Positions 18,124 through 26,674 of a stretch of DNA of 64,000 nucleotides are shown piece after piece. Numbering within the stretch: position 1 is the stretch's first letter; the number at the start of each line of letters is the position of its first letter. Location: NCBI GenBank assembly GCA_963977495.1, contig CAXBOT010000002.1, forward strand, positions 202,700-266,699. The letters run 5' to 3'. The DNA is from UBA1672 sp963977495. Its GTDB lineage: Bacteria > Pseudomonadota > Alphaproteobacteria > Micavibrionales > Micavibrionaceae. The translations under genes were made by a program, and so were the position numbers. The notes under the pieces were generated by a model. The model made no database searches and was not told where the DNA came from. It saw nothing but the letters and a program-made list of their open reading frames with translations.

Positions 18124-19713
18124 TCAAGAGGATTGATGCACCAAACGGATCAGACCGTCTGTTGAGGAATCTGTATCAGGCGCATCGCCGACCTGTTTTG
18201 TTGTTTTATCGAGCGACTGCACGATTTGACCCGCCAGCACTTTCCCAAGCTCAACGCCGCATTGATCGAAACTATTGATGTTCCAGAGCACGCCTTGAAC
18301 GAAAATTTTGTGCTCGTAAAGCGCGATGAGCATGCCAAGCGTGTAGGGCGTGAGTTCCTCTAAAACCAAGGTCGAGCTGGGGCGGTTGCCTTCAAATACT
18401 TTATGCGGGTCGTCATGCGTGCGCCCGTCCATCAAGGCCTTGGTTTGGGCAATGGCATTGGCGAGGAGTTTGTTCTGATGGTCGCCGGTCGGGTTCTGAC
18501 TTTTGATCGTCATGATAAATTCACACGGCACAATATTTGTCCCCTGATGGATCAATTGGAAAAAGGCGTGCTGGGAATTTGTGCCTGCTTCGCCGAATAT
18601 GATCGGCCCTGTGTGATAGGGGATTCTGTGGTGATTGCGATCAACGGACTTACCGTTGGATTCCATATCCAGTTGTTGCAAATAGGCGGGGAAACGATGC
18701 AAATATTGGTCGTAGGGAATAACCGCCAGTGATTCATAATTGAGGAAATTTCTGTTCCACATGCCAATCAGGCTCAGCATCACGGGAATATTTTCGCGTA
18801 AAGGCGCGGTTTTAAAATGCGTATCCATCGCATGCGCGCCGCCCAGCATGGTCGCGAAATTGTCATAACCGATTCCAATGCAAAGCGCCAAGCCAACCGC
18901 TGACCATAATGAGAACCGCCCGCCGACCCAATCCCATATCGGGAAAATACGATCAGGCGTGATGCCGAATTGCGCCGCGCCGTCGATATTTTGGGAGATG
19001 GCAACGAAATGATCTGAAACATCCTGCACGCCGAGCTTTTCTTGCAGCCAGCGTTTAGCCGTATTGGCATTGGTGATGGTTTCTTGTGTCGTGAATGTTT
19101 TTGACGCCACAATGAAAAGCGTCTTTTCAGGCTCAACATTTTTCAACGCTTCCGCGAGGTGAGAGGCATCGACATTAGATACGAAATGCACATTTATAGT
19201 GGGATCAGCAAAAGGGCGTAATGCTTCATAAGCCATTGCCGCGCCAAGGTCAGAACCGCCAATGCCGATATTCACGATATGGGTGAAACGCTTTTCTTCG
19301 CGGAGGGCGTTTGAAAAGACTTTCATTTTTTTAAGTGTGGCTTTGATGTCGGTATGGATGTCTTGGCCGTTAATCATCAGCCCTTCATCTGTACCATTGC
19401 GCAAGGCGGTATGTAATACGGCGCGGTCTTCGGTGATGTTTATGGCCTCACCGCCGAACATTTTACTACGCCATCCTTCCAGATCACAGGCCTGCGCATA
19501 AGCGCACAATTTATCAATGGTGTCGCGATTCAGGCGCTGTTTTGAAAAATCATAAAGCATCGAATCAAGGCGAATATGGAAGTCATCAAAGCGCGTTTTT
19601 TCGCCTTTGTCATCCGCCTTAAAAAGATCACGGATATACGTGTCTTTCATGGTTTTGGAATGGTCGTCCAATGCGTGCCATTGTGGCAAATCAGATCTAA
19701 AATTCTTGGTCAT
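18124..19713 (-). CDS. pgi: glucose-6-phosphate isomerase
   Basis: Interconverts glucose-6-phosphate and fructose-6-phosphate. The 529-residue protein has the family signatures NIGIGGSDLGAAM, LFIVASKTFTTQETITNA, GRFSLWSAVGLAL, the active-site Glu/His region MESNGKSVDRN and GTNSQHAFFQLIHQG, and the C-terminal VLWNINSFDQCGVELGK. The start lies two bases after the stop of the upstream M16 gene, so it is the last clear member of the lspA-DUF3035-M16-M16-pgi run. Confidence 0.96.
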   Translation of the reverse strand: MTKNFRSDLPQWHALDDHSKTMKDTYIRDLFKADDKGEKTRFDDFHIRLDSMLYDFSKQRLNRDTIDKLCAYAQACDLEGWRSKMFGGEAINITEDRAVLHTALRNGTDEGLMINGQDIHTDIKATLKKMKVFSNALREEKRFTHIVNIGIGGSDLGAAMAYEALRPFADPTINVHFVSNVDASHLAEALKNVEPEKTLFIVASKTFTTQETITNANTAKRWLQEKLGVQDVSDHFVAISQNIDGAAQFGITPDRIFPIWDWVGGRFSLWSAVGLALCIGIGYDNFATMLGGAHAMDTHFKTAPLRENIPVMLSLIGMWNRNFLNYESLAVIPYDQYLHRFPAYLQQLDMESNGKSVDRNHHRIPYHTGPIIFGEAGTNSQHAFFQLIHQGTNIVPCEFIMTIKSQNPTGDHQNKLLANAIAQTKALMDGRTHDDPHKVFEGNRPSSTLVLEELTPYTLGMLIALYEHKIFVQGVLWNINSFDQCGVELGKVLAGQIVQSLDKTTKQVGDAPDTDSSTDGLIRLVHQSS

Positions 19714-19715
19714 TT

Positions 19716-21083
19716 TTACTCAACATTCGGCAGATCGGTAATGATATTTACATTCTCGATCTCTTCAGGGTTACCGACGATTACAGTCGTCATGCTGTCT
19801 TTATTCAAAAGGCGTTTGGCTATGGCTTGGATATCACTGATCTGCACTGCATTTAGTTGCGCGGCGCGTTGGTCGAGATAATCAATCGGCAGATGGTCAA
19901 GCTGCAAGGATAGCAAAACGCCTGCAATAGAGCCTGTGGATGTCAATGAGAGTGGCAATGAGCCAATCAAATAGGATTTAGCATCCGTGATTTCCTGCTC
20001 TGATACGGGCGTATCTTGCATTTTTTGCCATTCTTGGTTAATCAGGCTGCGCATTTCGGGCACAGATTTATTGACCGTTGAGGTTGAAACATGCAGCACA
20101 TCGGCCTCGTCATATTGACGGAAATAAGAATATACGCCGTAGGTCAGGCCGCGCTTCTCGCGGATTTCTTCCATCAAGCGAGAGCCAAAACCCGACTCGC
20201 CCAAAATGAAATTCATAATATGGGCGGCGTAATAGCCCTTATCCTGACGGCTGATTCCCGCTTGTGAAATTTCAATTACGGACTGCGGGATATCTTGCTT
20301 ATAGAGATAAGTTTTTCCTGCATTTTGCAAAGGCGATTTTTCAGCCGCTTTGACGGTTACATCAGGCATAGAACCAAAAACATCATCGAGAACGGCTTTG
20401 AGTTCCTCGGCGTTGATATCGCCGGCGACCCCGATCACCAATTCATTTTTACCCAATGTTTTGTGAAAACCGCGTAAATCATCGGGGGTAATGGCATCAA
20501 GTGAGGAGAGCGTGCCGCCGCTGTTCAGGGCGTAGGGATGGTTTTCGAAAATGCGGTCATTTTGAATGCGCGCGGCAATCCACCGTGGATTTGAAAGTGA
20601 TGACTTGATACGGCTTTTGTTGCTTTCACGCATCCGATCAACCGGATCTTGATCGAAACGCGGCTTTGTCAGGGCGAGTTTGAGAAGGTTAAAGGCAATC
20701 TCTTTGTTCGCAGAAAGTGTTTTCAGACCGCCGCCAAAATTATCGCGACTGGCTGAAAAAGACAGGCTGATGGAATTGTCGCGCAATGTTTTTTGAAAGA
20801 TTTGAGACGTGATATCGCCCGCACCTTCATCCATTGTGTTGGAGGCCAAGCGTGCCAGCCCTTGTTTTCCTGCGGGATCATTTTTAGAGCCTGCACCGCG
20901 AAAGGAATAGGCCATGGCAATGACGGGGATGCTGTGATCTTCCACCAACCATGCGGTGATGTTGGTTGGTGTGGTCACGTTTTGGATATTCAGAAATTTA
21001 CTTTGCGGCTCTTTTGCATACGCTGAAAACGAACACAGGCTTAACGCGACAATCAGAAGGGTTATATGATATTTGGTTTTCAT
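19716..21083 (-). CDS. M16-family peptidase, probable non-catalytic subunit
   Basis: A 455-residue secreted protein with a signal peptide ending about residue 23 (SFSAYA). It has the two M16 domains, including the Arg/Tyr pair region SRLMEEIREKRGLTYGVYS in the second. The zinc-binding HXXEH of active M16 enzymes is missing; the matching place reads KQGLARLASNTMDEG. It therefore probably pairs with the catalytic M16 protein encoded directly upstream (one-base overlap), as in other two-gene bacterial M16B systems where one subunit gives the zinc site and the other the Arg/Tyr pair. Confidence 0.9.
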   Translation of the reverse strand: MKTKYHITLLIVALSLCSFSAYAKEPQSKFLNIQNVTTPTNITAWLVEDHSIPVIAMAYSFRGAGSKNDPAGKQGLARLASNTMDEGAGDITSQIFQKTLRDNSISLSFSASRDNFGGGLKTLSANKEIAFNLLKLALTKPRFDQDPVDRMRESNKSRIKSSLSNPRWIAARIQNDRIFENHPYALNSGGTLSSLDAITPDDLRGFHKTLGKNELVIGVAGDINAEELKAVLDDVFGSMPDVTVKAAEKSPLQNAGKTYLYKQDIPQSVIEISQAGISRQDKGYYAAHIMNFILGESGFGSRLMEEIREKRGLTYGVYSYFRQYDEADVLHVSTSTVNKSVPEMRSLINQEWQKMQDTPVSEQEITDAKSYLIGSLPLSLTSTGSIAGVLLSLQLDHLPIDYLDQRAAQLNAVQISDIQAIAKRLLNKDSMTTVIVGNPEEIENVNIITDLPNVE

Positions 21084-22534
21084 TATTTCTCTCCTTCTTT
21101 TTGTTGTGGCGCAGTTGTTTGTGGCGGCGCGGCTTTGGGCAATAATATGCCTGTCACGGGTGGTATAAGCGCAGGTGCATCAGGGTTAAGGAAGCGTTTG
21201 GCCACGTCTTGGACTTGTTCTTTTGTAACCGCGCTGATTTTTTGCGGCCAATATTCAATATCATCGAGCGTTGATCCGGTCACCATATTATATCCGATGG
21301 TCATGGCAGGGCCGCTCAGGCTGTCGCGCGCGAAAATGGCTTCGGCTTGTAGGCGGGACGAGGCGTCAGATAATTCCTGATCTGTGATGCCGTCTTTAAT
21401 CAAGGCGCGTAAGTCATCATCAATGGCTTGTTTTAGGGGGGCGATTATATCGACGGAGGAGGGATTTGCCGCAATCGATAATGTGGCATCATCCCAAGCC
21501 GCACTCATATAAGACAGATTAATATTGGTGGCGTATTTTTTATCAATGACCAGAGATTTATAAAGACGCGAGGTTGAGCCGCCCGCCATAATTTCTTCCA
21601 AAACCTGAAGCGCCAGCGAGTCTGTTGTATTTTCGTGATAGCTTGGCACGCGGTAAATACGTTTGAAAACAGGCTCTTGCACATTGGGGTGTGATAATGC
21701 GATTTGTGTGTCGGCTACAAAAGGCGGTGATATGGTGCGCAGTCTTTCGGGGGTGTCAACGCGTGGGATGATGCCGTATGTGCGCTTGGCCATTTCAAAG
21801 ACATCTGGTGCATTCACATCACCTGACACAATTAAGATAGCATTATTCGGCGCGTAATATAGGTCATAGAACCCTTTTGCATCGGCCCAGCTTAAATCGG
21901 CTATTTCATGCATCCAGCCAATGACAGGTATGCCATAAGGGTGGTTGGGAAACAGGGCGGTATTCATTTGTTCGGCCAGTTGTGCCTGTGGGTTGTTATC
22001 GGTGCGCTGTCTGCGTTCTTCGAGAATGACTTTGTTCTCAGAGGCGAAATCATCTGCAGGAACGTTGAGACCATGCATGCGCGCAGCCTCCATCGTCATC
22101 ATCTTTTCCAGTTGTTCCTTGGCGATGGATTGATAATAAGCCGTATAATCCTGAGAGGTAAACGCATTGTCTTCACCGCCCAAGGAACGGACGATTTTTG
22201 AAAATTCACCGGGTTTATATGTTCCCAAGCCTTTGTAGCTGTGTCCTTTGAACATGAGATGCTCTAGAAAATGCGCGATACCTGATTTGCCGCGCGGTTC
22301 ATCCGCTGCGCCGACGCGATACCAGACCATGTGCGTCACGACAGGGGCGCGGTGGTTTTCAACAACAATAACCTGTAGGCCGTTTTCAAGGGTGGTGGTC
22401 TTGGCGTTAAAAACTTTGGCAGGCGTAGCAATGGCGGTTTTTTCTTGCGCGATCGGCTCTTTTGCATGGGCATGATGCGCCAACGGCAAACCGCCAAGGC
22501 ATAAGAGGAGTAAAGCGATGAAGCGTTTCGACAT
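21083..22534 (-). CDS. M16-family zinc peptidase, catalytic subunit
   Basis: A 483-residue periplasmic zinc peptidase. A signal peptide (MSKRFIALLLLCLGGLPLAHHAHA) is followed by the M16 N-domain with the zinc motif HFLEH at 88-92 and the later helix holding the third ligand (EASENKVILEERR-type region reading FASENKVILEERRQR). The C-terminal tail is Pro/Gln-rich. It overlaps the partner gene by one base and follows the DUF3035 lipoprotein gene by 28 bases. It is likely to degrade peptides or trim exported proteins; the substrate is unknown. Confidence 0.92.
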   Translation of the reverse strand: MSKRFIALLLLCLGGLPLAHHAHAKEPIAQEKTAIATPAKVFNAKTTTLENGLQVIVVENHRAPVVTHMVWYRVGAADEPRGKSGIAHFLEHLMFKGHSYKGLGTYKPGEFSKIVRSLGGEDNAFTSQDYTAYYQSIAKEQLEKMMTMEAARMHGLNVPADDFASENKVILEERRQRTDNNPQAQLAEQMNTALFPNHPYGIPVIGWMHEIADLSWADAKGFYDLYYAPNNAILIVSGDVNAPDVFEMAKRTYGIIPRVDTPERLRTISPPFVADTQIALSHPNVQEPVFKRIYRVPSYHENTTDSLALQVLEEIMAGGSTSRLYKSLVIDKKYATNINLSYMSAAWDDATLSIAANPSSVDIIAPLKQAIDDDLRALIKDGITDQELSDASSRLQAEAIFARDSLSGPAMTIGYNMVTGSTLDDIEYWPQKISAVTKEQVQDVAKRFLNPDAPALIPPVTGILLPKAAPPQTTAPQQKEGEK

Positions 22535-22562
22535 GGGGGTGTCCTTAAACTAACAGTTTTGA

Positions 22563-23099
22563 TTATTCTTCTATGATCGGCGTTTCACCGTTTAGAATGC
22601 TTTTGCCTTCTTCTTTATTCTTTTTGATTCTTTCCAGTTCCTTGATCGGGTCAACCACGGTTGCGGAGGCTTCGTTTTTATTGCCGCCAATATTCAGTAA
22701 CTTTTCGGCGACGGGTTTATTACGGTCATGCATTGTCTTTGTTTCGTTATTAATGACAGCGCGAATATTCGGATCAACCGGTTGCTTGACGGCTTTGTCC
22801 AGTAATGCTGCTTCTGCTGTGCTGGATGTTTGTTGTTTGGGAAGAGTGCGTCCCAAAACCGCTTTTGCGGCAGAATCAATCGCGGATTGTTCCTGAGGGC
22901 GCGGCATGCCCGGCATTGGTGGTGGTAAAGCAAGGGCAGGCGGCATCGCGAGTGGTGCGCGGGTAATCACGGCAAATTCGTCAGGGGCTTCTTTTTCCAG
23001 ACCCAAAGAGTTTTTGATGTTACTGCACCCCGTCACAAGCGGAAGCGATAATGCCAAAATGCTTAAAAGTGTAAGGTTTTGAAGTGTTTTATGAGTCAT
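22563..23099 (-). CDS. DUF3035 lipoprotein
   Basis: A 178-residue outer-membrane-type lipoprotein. The signal peptide ends in the lipobox LVTGC. The mature N-terminus has the DUF3035 signature DEFAVITRAPLAMPPALALPPP followed by PRPQEQ, a pattern found next to lspA in Alphaproteobacteria. The start ATG at 23099 is preferred because upstream in-frame codons would place a hydrophilic extension ahead of the signal peptide. It starts four bases past the lspA stop. Function is not established. Confidence 0.85.
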   Translation of the reverse strand: MTHKTLQNLTLLSILALSLPLVTGCSNIKNSLGLEKEAPDEFAVITRAPLAMPPALALPPPMPGMPRPQEQSAIDSAAKAVLGRTLPKQQTSSTAEAALLDKAVKQPVDPNIRAVINNETKTMHDRNKPVAEKLLNIGGNKNEASATVVDPIKELERIKKNKEEGKSILNGETPIIEE

Positions 23100-23103
23100 T
23101 TGA

Positions 23104-23796
23104 TTATATTCCGAATCGTTCACGTAAAAATTTCTGAAAGTCCCGTCTCTTTTTATTGTTTTTACGATATCTTTGTCTTGTCTTTGTTTCAAAGAATAAA
23201 GATACAATCATCAACAGACTTATCCCCGAAACGACAGACATATCAGCAACATTAAAGGCAGGCCAGTGATATCCTTTGACATGAAAGTCCAGAAAGTCAA
23301 TCACAGCGCCAAAACGGGCGCGGTCAATCACATTACCCAATGCACCGCCGATAATAAGGGCGTTACACAGGCCGTGGAAATGTTTTTCTGCCGACCAGAG
23401 CCAAAAGCCAAACAGTAAGGTAATTCCGAGTGCGACAAAGATCAGGATATAAGGCGTATAAATGCCTGTATCTTGAAACAGGCTGAAGCTCACACCCGTA
23501 TTCCATGCCATCACGATGTTAAAAAACGATGTCAGATGTATTTCTGTATAGGGAGACATACTGGGTGTGTGTTGATACCAATCAATGAAGCTATAACCGC
23601 TTCGTCCTTCGCGCGCAGGTCTGATAACATGCTCTACGACGGCCCATTTGCTTAACTGATCAAGTAAAACGACAAAACAAGCACTGAGAATCCAAAAGGT
23701 TCTACGGAACTGGATTGTGCGTATCTTTTTTGTCTTGCGGGCCAGCAGGCGCTCTCTTTTGCGCGTGTGCATGGCCTCCAGTTCTTCATCCGTCAT
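23104..23796 (-). CDS. lspA: lipoprotein signal peptidase (signal peptidase II)
   Basis: Inner-membrane aspartic protease that cleaves the signal peptide from diacylglyceryl-prolipoproteins. Four membrane helices, with the family motifs DQLSKWAVVEHV, MAWNTGVSFSLF, the first catalytic Asp in GGALGNVIDRARFGAVIDFLDF and the second in PAFNVADM. At 230 residues it is longer than the usual 160-170, owing to a basic N-terminal stretch of about 28 residues and a basic C-terminal tail. The annotated ATG touches the T-run of a terminator, so the ATG at 23772 (MHTRKRER) is an alternative start. Heads the unit with DUF3035, the M16 pair and pgi. Confidence 0.9.
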   Translation of the reverse strand: MTDEELEAMHTRKRERLLARKTKKIRTIQFRRTFWILSACFVVLLDQLSKWAVVEHVIRPAREGRSGYSFIDWYQHTPSMSPYTEIHLTSFFNIVMAWNTGVSFSLFQDTGIYTPYILIFVALGITLLFGFWLWSAEKHFHGLCNALIIGGALGNVIDRARFGAVIDFLDFHVKGYHWPAFNVADMSVVSGISLLMIVSLFFETKTRQRYRKNNKKRRDFQKFLRERFGI

Positions 23797-23835
23797 AAAA
23801 AAACCTGTGATTTCCCATTTATAAAATCACAGGTT
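23797..23835 (-). terminator. intrinsic terminator of the bufferin operon, abutting lspA
   Basis: Read on the minus strand: a perfect 12-bp stem (arms 23824-23835 and 23802-23813) with a 10-base loop, then a run of seven T ending at 23797, one base before the lspA start codon (23796). It ends transcripts from the DoxX gene. Confidence 0.8.
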
Positions 23836-23854
23836 AGTTATTTATGGGCGACAA

Positions 23855-24376
23855 TCAAGCTTCTTTTTCTGCTTGTGACGCGCTGTTATGCGATATGTCG
23901 TTTGTTTTCGTTGTCTTTTTCCCGCACCAAAATTTTTGTGCAAGAAAATCAAGGGAAAACAGCCCGCCGCCTTTGAGCATCGGAACGGCCAAAAGCAGCA
24001 TCCAATAATAATGTTCAGGATTGGATATTTCATAACTTTCCGGCACAACAAACTGGATAACCAAGGTCATAACCAATAATCCCGCCGCGCCGAAACGTGT
24101 GAATAATCCAATAGCGAGCAGCACAGGTAAAATCAATTCTGCGGCTGTGCCTGTGACCGCGGCGAAATGCGGGTCAATACCGGGGATCGGGTGAATTTCT
24201 TCAAATAAAAGAACGGTTTCGTCCCAGTTTCCGGTAGTGTAATTATCATATTTCAGCATGCCGGACTTAAAAAATATGTTGGCCATGTACAAACGGATGG
24301 CGACATCAAGAAGCGGAGAAAGCGTGACATTCGATAGTTTGATGAGGCGTCCATATAATGTGCAAAGCGTTTTCAT
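23855..24376 (-). CDS. DoxX-family membrane protein of the bufferin operon
   Basis: A 173-residue four-helix membrane protein of the DoxX family: LLDVAIRLYMANIFFKSGMLKY near the start and the GLFTRFGAAGLLVMTLVIQFVV region. It matches the fourth member (GigT-like) of the gigPABT/bufferin arrangement seen in other Proteobacteria. It follows BufC by 40 bases and is closed by a strong terminator. Its role beside bufferin synthesis is unclear; a quinone- or redox-linked membrane role is only a guess from DoxX relatives. Confidence 0.85.
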   Translation of the reverse strand: MKTLCTLYGRLIKLSNVTLSPLLDVAIRLYMANIFFKSGMLKYDNYTTGNWDETVLLFEEIHPIPGIDPHFAAVTGTAAELILPVLLAIGLFTRFGAAGLLVMTLVIQFVVPESYEISNPEHYYWMLLLAVPMLKGGGLFSLDFLAQKFWCGKKTTKTNDISHNSASQAEKEA

Positions 24377-24416
24377 TTCTGTTTAATCCTTTAATTTAAA
24401 TGCATTTTTTTATAAT

Positions 24417-25214
24417 TTATGTGGGGGTATTCGTGCGCATCGCAGAAAAAGTTTCGAGCGCGCTGTGTTTTTGTAAAAATGATGCAAAATCAAAGTCCTG
24501 ATATTTTGTCATTGTCGTTTCAACAGTTTCACCAAGCGGTGTTTTCTTAGTGAGTAAATCAAGAGCCATATATTCGTCAGCCGCAAGGGGGAGGAGATGC
24601 ACTTCTAAATGCGGACGAATGATCAGCAGTTTCGTTTGATGGAGCTGTGTTATGTCCGGTTTGTGATTTTGGGTTTCATCCAGACAAAAATCTCTAATTT
24701 CAATGACGGGATATTTTGATTGGATCAGCGCGGCAGATGCCCTTAATGGCACTATGGTTTGCGCCAAATCGTCTGGTGCGATCTGTGATAACGCATCAGG
24801 CGCAAGCGGCGCATCATCAGGCGCGTAATAGGCGGTATTAAGTGCAAATTCCAACGCTGCGATATCCGCCAGATAGGGTAGAGATTGCGCAGGCGGGTGG
24901 TCTTTTATAAAAATGTCAAAGCCTTGACCGTATTCATGGAGGCATCCGTTTGTTGGTGGGTGATTGAAAATAAACCCCCGCGCCGCCGCCTTAAAAAAGT
25001 TCTCACCAACCAGTTTTTCGATAATCGGATAGGTCCCGCGCAGGGCTTCGATCAGGCTGCCTGTGACGTTATTATGATAAATTTTAAGGCGTTCGCGCGC
25101 GGCGATGTCACCCTCTTCGAATAATGCCAAAACATCGCTTTCACAATCATCCAGATGATGTGCAGGTTGCGTCATGAGGGTTTTAAAATGTTTTTGAATT
25201 TTAGCGAGGAGCAT
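24417..25214 (-). CDS. bufC: DUF2063 protein, BufC-like partner of bufferin maturation
   Basis: A 265-residue protein of the DUF2063 family, whose N-terminal domain recognises the RiPP precursor and delivers it to the DUF692 enzyme. Visible family traits are RLKIYHNNVTGSLIEALRGTYPIIEKLVGENFF, then ARGFIFNHPPTNGCLHEYGQGFDIFI and LPYLADIAALEFALNTAYYA. The ATG at 25214 overlaps the BufB stop by 14 bases, indicating coupling; longer in-frame extensions would lie inside bufB. Confidence 0.88.
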   Translation of the reverse strand: MLLAKIQKHFKTLMTQPAHHLDDCESDVLALFEEGDIAARERLKIYHNNVTGSLIEALRGTYPIIEKLVGENFFKAAARGFIFNHPPTNGCLHEYGQGFDIFIKDHPPAQSLPYLADIAALEFALNTAYYAPDDAPLAPDALSQIAPDDLAQTIVPLRASAALIQSKYPVIEIRDFCLDETQNHKPDITQLHQTKLLIIRPHLEVHLLPLAADEYMALDLLTKKTPLGETVETTMTKYQDFDFASFLQKHSALETFSAMRTNTPT

Positions 25215-26112
25215 GCCACATCCCTTCGGGTGCTGCTTTTTGAATGATCTCACGGGCGCGTTGGGCCTCGTCCAATAAGGTTTGGAGGGGCGGAAAATCC
25301 TGATCCCATTCAATCAGTGTCGGCACAGCGCCGATGCGTGTCACGGCATATTCATAAAGCGCCCAGACCGCCGCGCAGACAGTTTGGTTATGGGTATCGA
25401 TCAAAATACTATGCGCGCCGATGGTTTTTTCAATATGCCCTGCTAAATGTATTTCACGCACAAAGGCGGGGTTGATCTGATCAATATATTCATGCGGGTC
25501 AAGGCCGTGATTGTGGCTTTGCACATATATATTATTGATATCCAGTAGCATAAAACAGCCGGTTTGTTCACACAGCGCGTTCATAAATTCCGGCTCTGTC
25601 ATTTCATTATCTTTGAAGGCGATATAGGTTGATGGGTTTTCAACCAATATGGCGCGCCCGAAATAATCTTGCGTTTGTTGTATGTTGGTGTTCAGGCGCA
25701 GCAATGTTTCGCTGTTATAGGGCAGGGGCAGCAAATCATTCAAATGCGCGTTGCCGCTGGCGCTCCATGCGACATGATCGGAAATGTTGAACGGGTTGTA
25801 ACGCTCAATCAGTGCTTTGAATTGTTTGAGGTGATCGAGATTAACGGCCTGATCAGAGCCTAAGGATAAGCCCACAGCATGTAAACTGAGCGGATACCGC
25901 GCGGCGATTTGGTCAAGGAAGTGACGGTGAACGCCGCCGCAGAAATAATTTTCGGGATGCACCTCAACCCAGCCAATCGCCGGATTTGTATCCAGAATCT
26001 CTTGGTAGTGGGGGCTACGTAAACCAATGCCCACCGGATCAATGAGGAAAAGATCCGGTGGGCACGAGGAAAAAGCCTGTTCGTTATGAGGAATAGAAGA
26101 AGGCTTATCCAT
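25201..26112 (-). CDS. bufB: DUF692 multinuclear iron oxygenase, BufB-like
   Basis: A 303-residue TIM-barrel enzyme of the DUF692 (MbnB/BufB) family, which uses an Fe cluster to oxidise Cys residues of the precursor peptide to copper-binding thiooxazole-type heterocycles. Features: GIGLRSPHYQEIL, VEVHPENYF, LSLHAVGLSLGS, ISDHVAW, ILVENPSTY, LLDINNIYVQSHNHG and REIHLAGHI, which supply the conserved His, Glu and Asp ligands. It lies 11 bases after the BufA gene and overlaps BufC. Chemistry is by analogy with characterised family members. Confidence 0.92.
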   Translation of the reverse strand: MDKPSSIPHNEQAFSSCPPDLFLIDPVGIGLRSPHYQEILDTNPAIGWVEVHPENYFCGGVHRHFLDQIAARYPLSLHAVGLSLGSDQAVNLDHLKQFKALIERYNPFNISDHVAWSASGNAHLNDLLPLPYNSETLLRLNTNIQQTQDYFGRAILVENPSTYIAFKDNEMTEPEFMNALCEQTGCFMLLDINNIYVQSHNHGLDPHEYIDQINPAFVREIHLAGHIEKTIGAHSILIDTHNQTVCAAVWALYEYAVTRIGAVPTLIEWDQDFPPLQTLLDEAQRAREIIQKAAPEGMWHAPR

Positions 26113-26123
26113 AATATAAACTG

Positions 26124-26459
26124 TTACTCTGCGTGTGTATCAGCATGATCTGAATGATCTTCTGTGTCTTCAGCTTCAACGGCTTTGAAAGGTTCTACAG
26201 AACCGTTGGCAAGTTTTTCACACACGCCAGTTGGAAGGTATAGCCATTCTTCGCCGCTGGCATCCGTTGTCGCTTGACCCGCGCAACTATGTGATTTATC
26301 CGCCGCGCCGCAGGTGTTTTTACCCGCTTTAACAACGCCATAGCATTTTTCTTTACCATCTTTTGCAGCATGCGCAGTTGATGATGCAGCAACAGTGCCC
26401 ATTGCGGCCATCGCGACAGCACCAGCAAGAAGTGTGTTTAGTGTTGTTTTAGAACTCAT
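26124..26459 (-). CDS. bufA1: DUF2282 bufferin precursor (BufA1-like)
   Basis: A 111-residue precursor: long Ala-rich signal peptide (about 1-31, ending STAHA) and a mature part with four Cys at 39, 50, 59 and 80 (EKCYGVVKAGKNTC, SHSCAGQA, LPTGVCEKL), the DUF2282 pattern. Members are exported copper-buffering peptides after modification by BufB/BufC. The tail is unusual: the last 17 residues are rich in Glu, Asp and His (DTEDHSDHADTHAE), a possible additional metal site. A good Shine-Dalgarno (AAAGGAAT) precedes the ATG. First gene of the operon. Confidence 0.9.
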   Translation of the reverse strand: MSSKTTLNTLLAGAVAMAAMGTVAASSTAHAAKDGKEKCYGVVKAGKNTCGAADKSHSCAGQATTDASGEEWLYLPTGVCEKLANGSVEPFKAVEAEDTEDHSDHADTHAE

Positions 26460-26548
26460 GTTTAATTCCTTTGTTTAAATGAATAAATTGCTCACCTTTT
26501 AATCGAGTGATCCGTAAAAATGTACGTTTAATGTACTTACTCTAGCGG

Positions 26549-26574
26549 TTCGTTCGATCACGGATTAGGGTTAC
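26549..26574 (-). promoter_or_regulatory. ECF-sigma (SigF-like) promoter of the bufferin operon
   Basis: On the minus strand: GTAACC (26569-26574), exactly 16 bases, CGAA (26549-26552). This equals the GTAACC-N16-CGAA promoter reported for the Caulobacter ECF sigma factor SigF, which controls DUF2282-DUF692-DUF2063-DoxX genes there. A second CGAA lies four bases closer. The start would be near 26542, giving a leader of about 83 bases. No sigF/nrsF-like gene is in the window. Confidence 0.75.
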
Positions 26575-26674
26575 ATTAAACAGGAAAAAAGGAAATCAAA
26601 TTTTTACAGGTGGATTTAATTTTAAAACCATGGTTTTTTATTGGCAAATAACGGATCGAAAAACTGAAACATCC

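Noticed and set aside
26460..26674. Riboswitch or ribF leader element in the bufA-ribF gap
   Set aside because: The only supported element is the ECF promoter facing bufA; no FMN-type fold seen.
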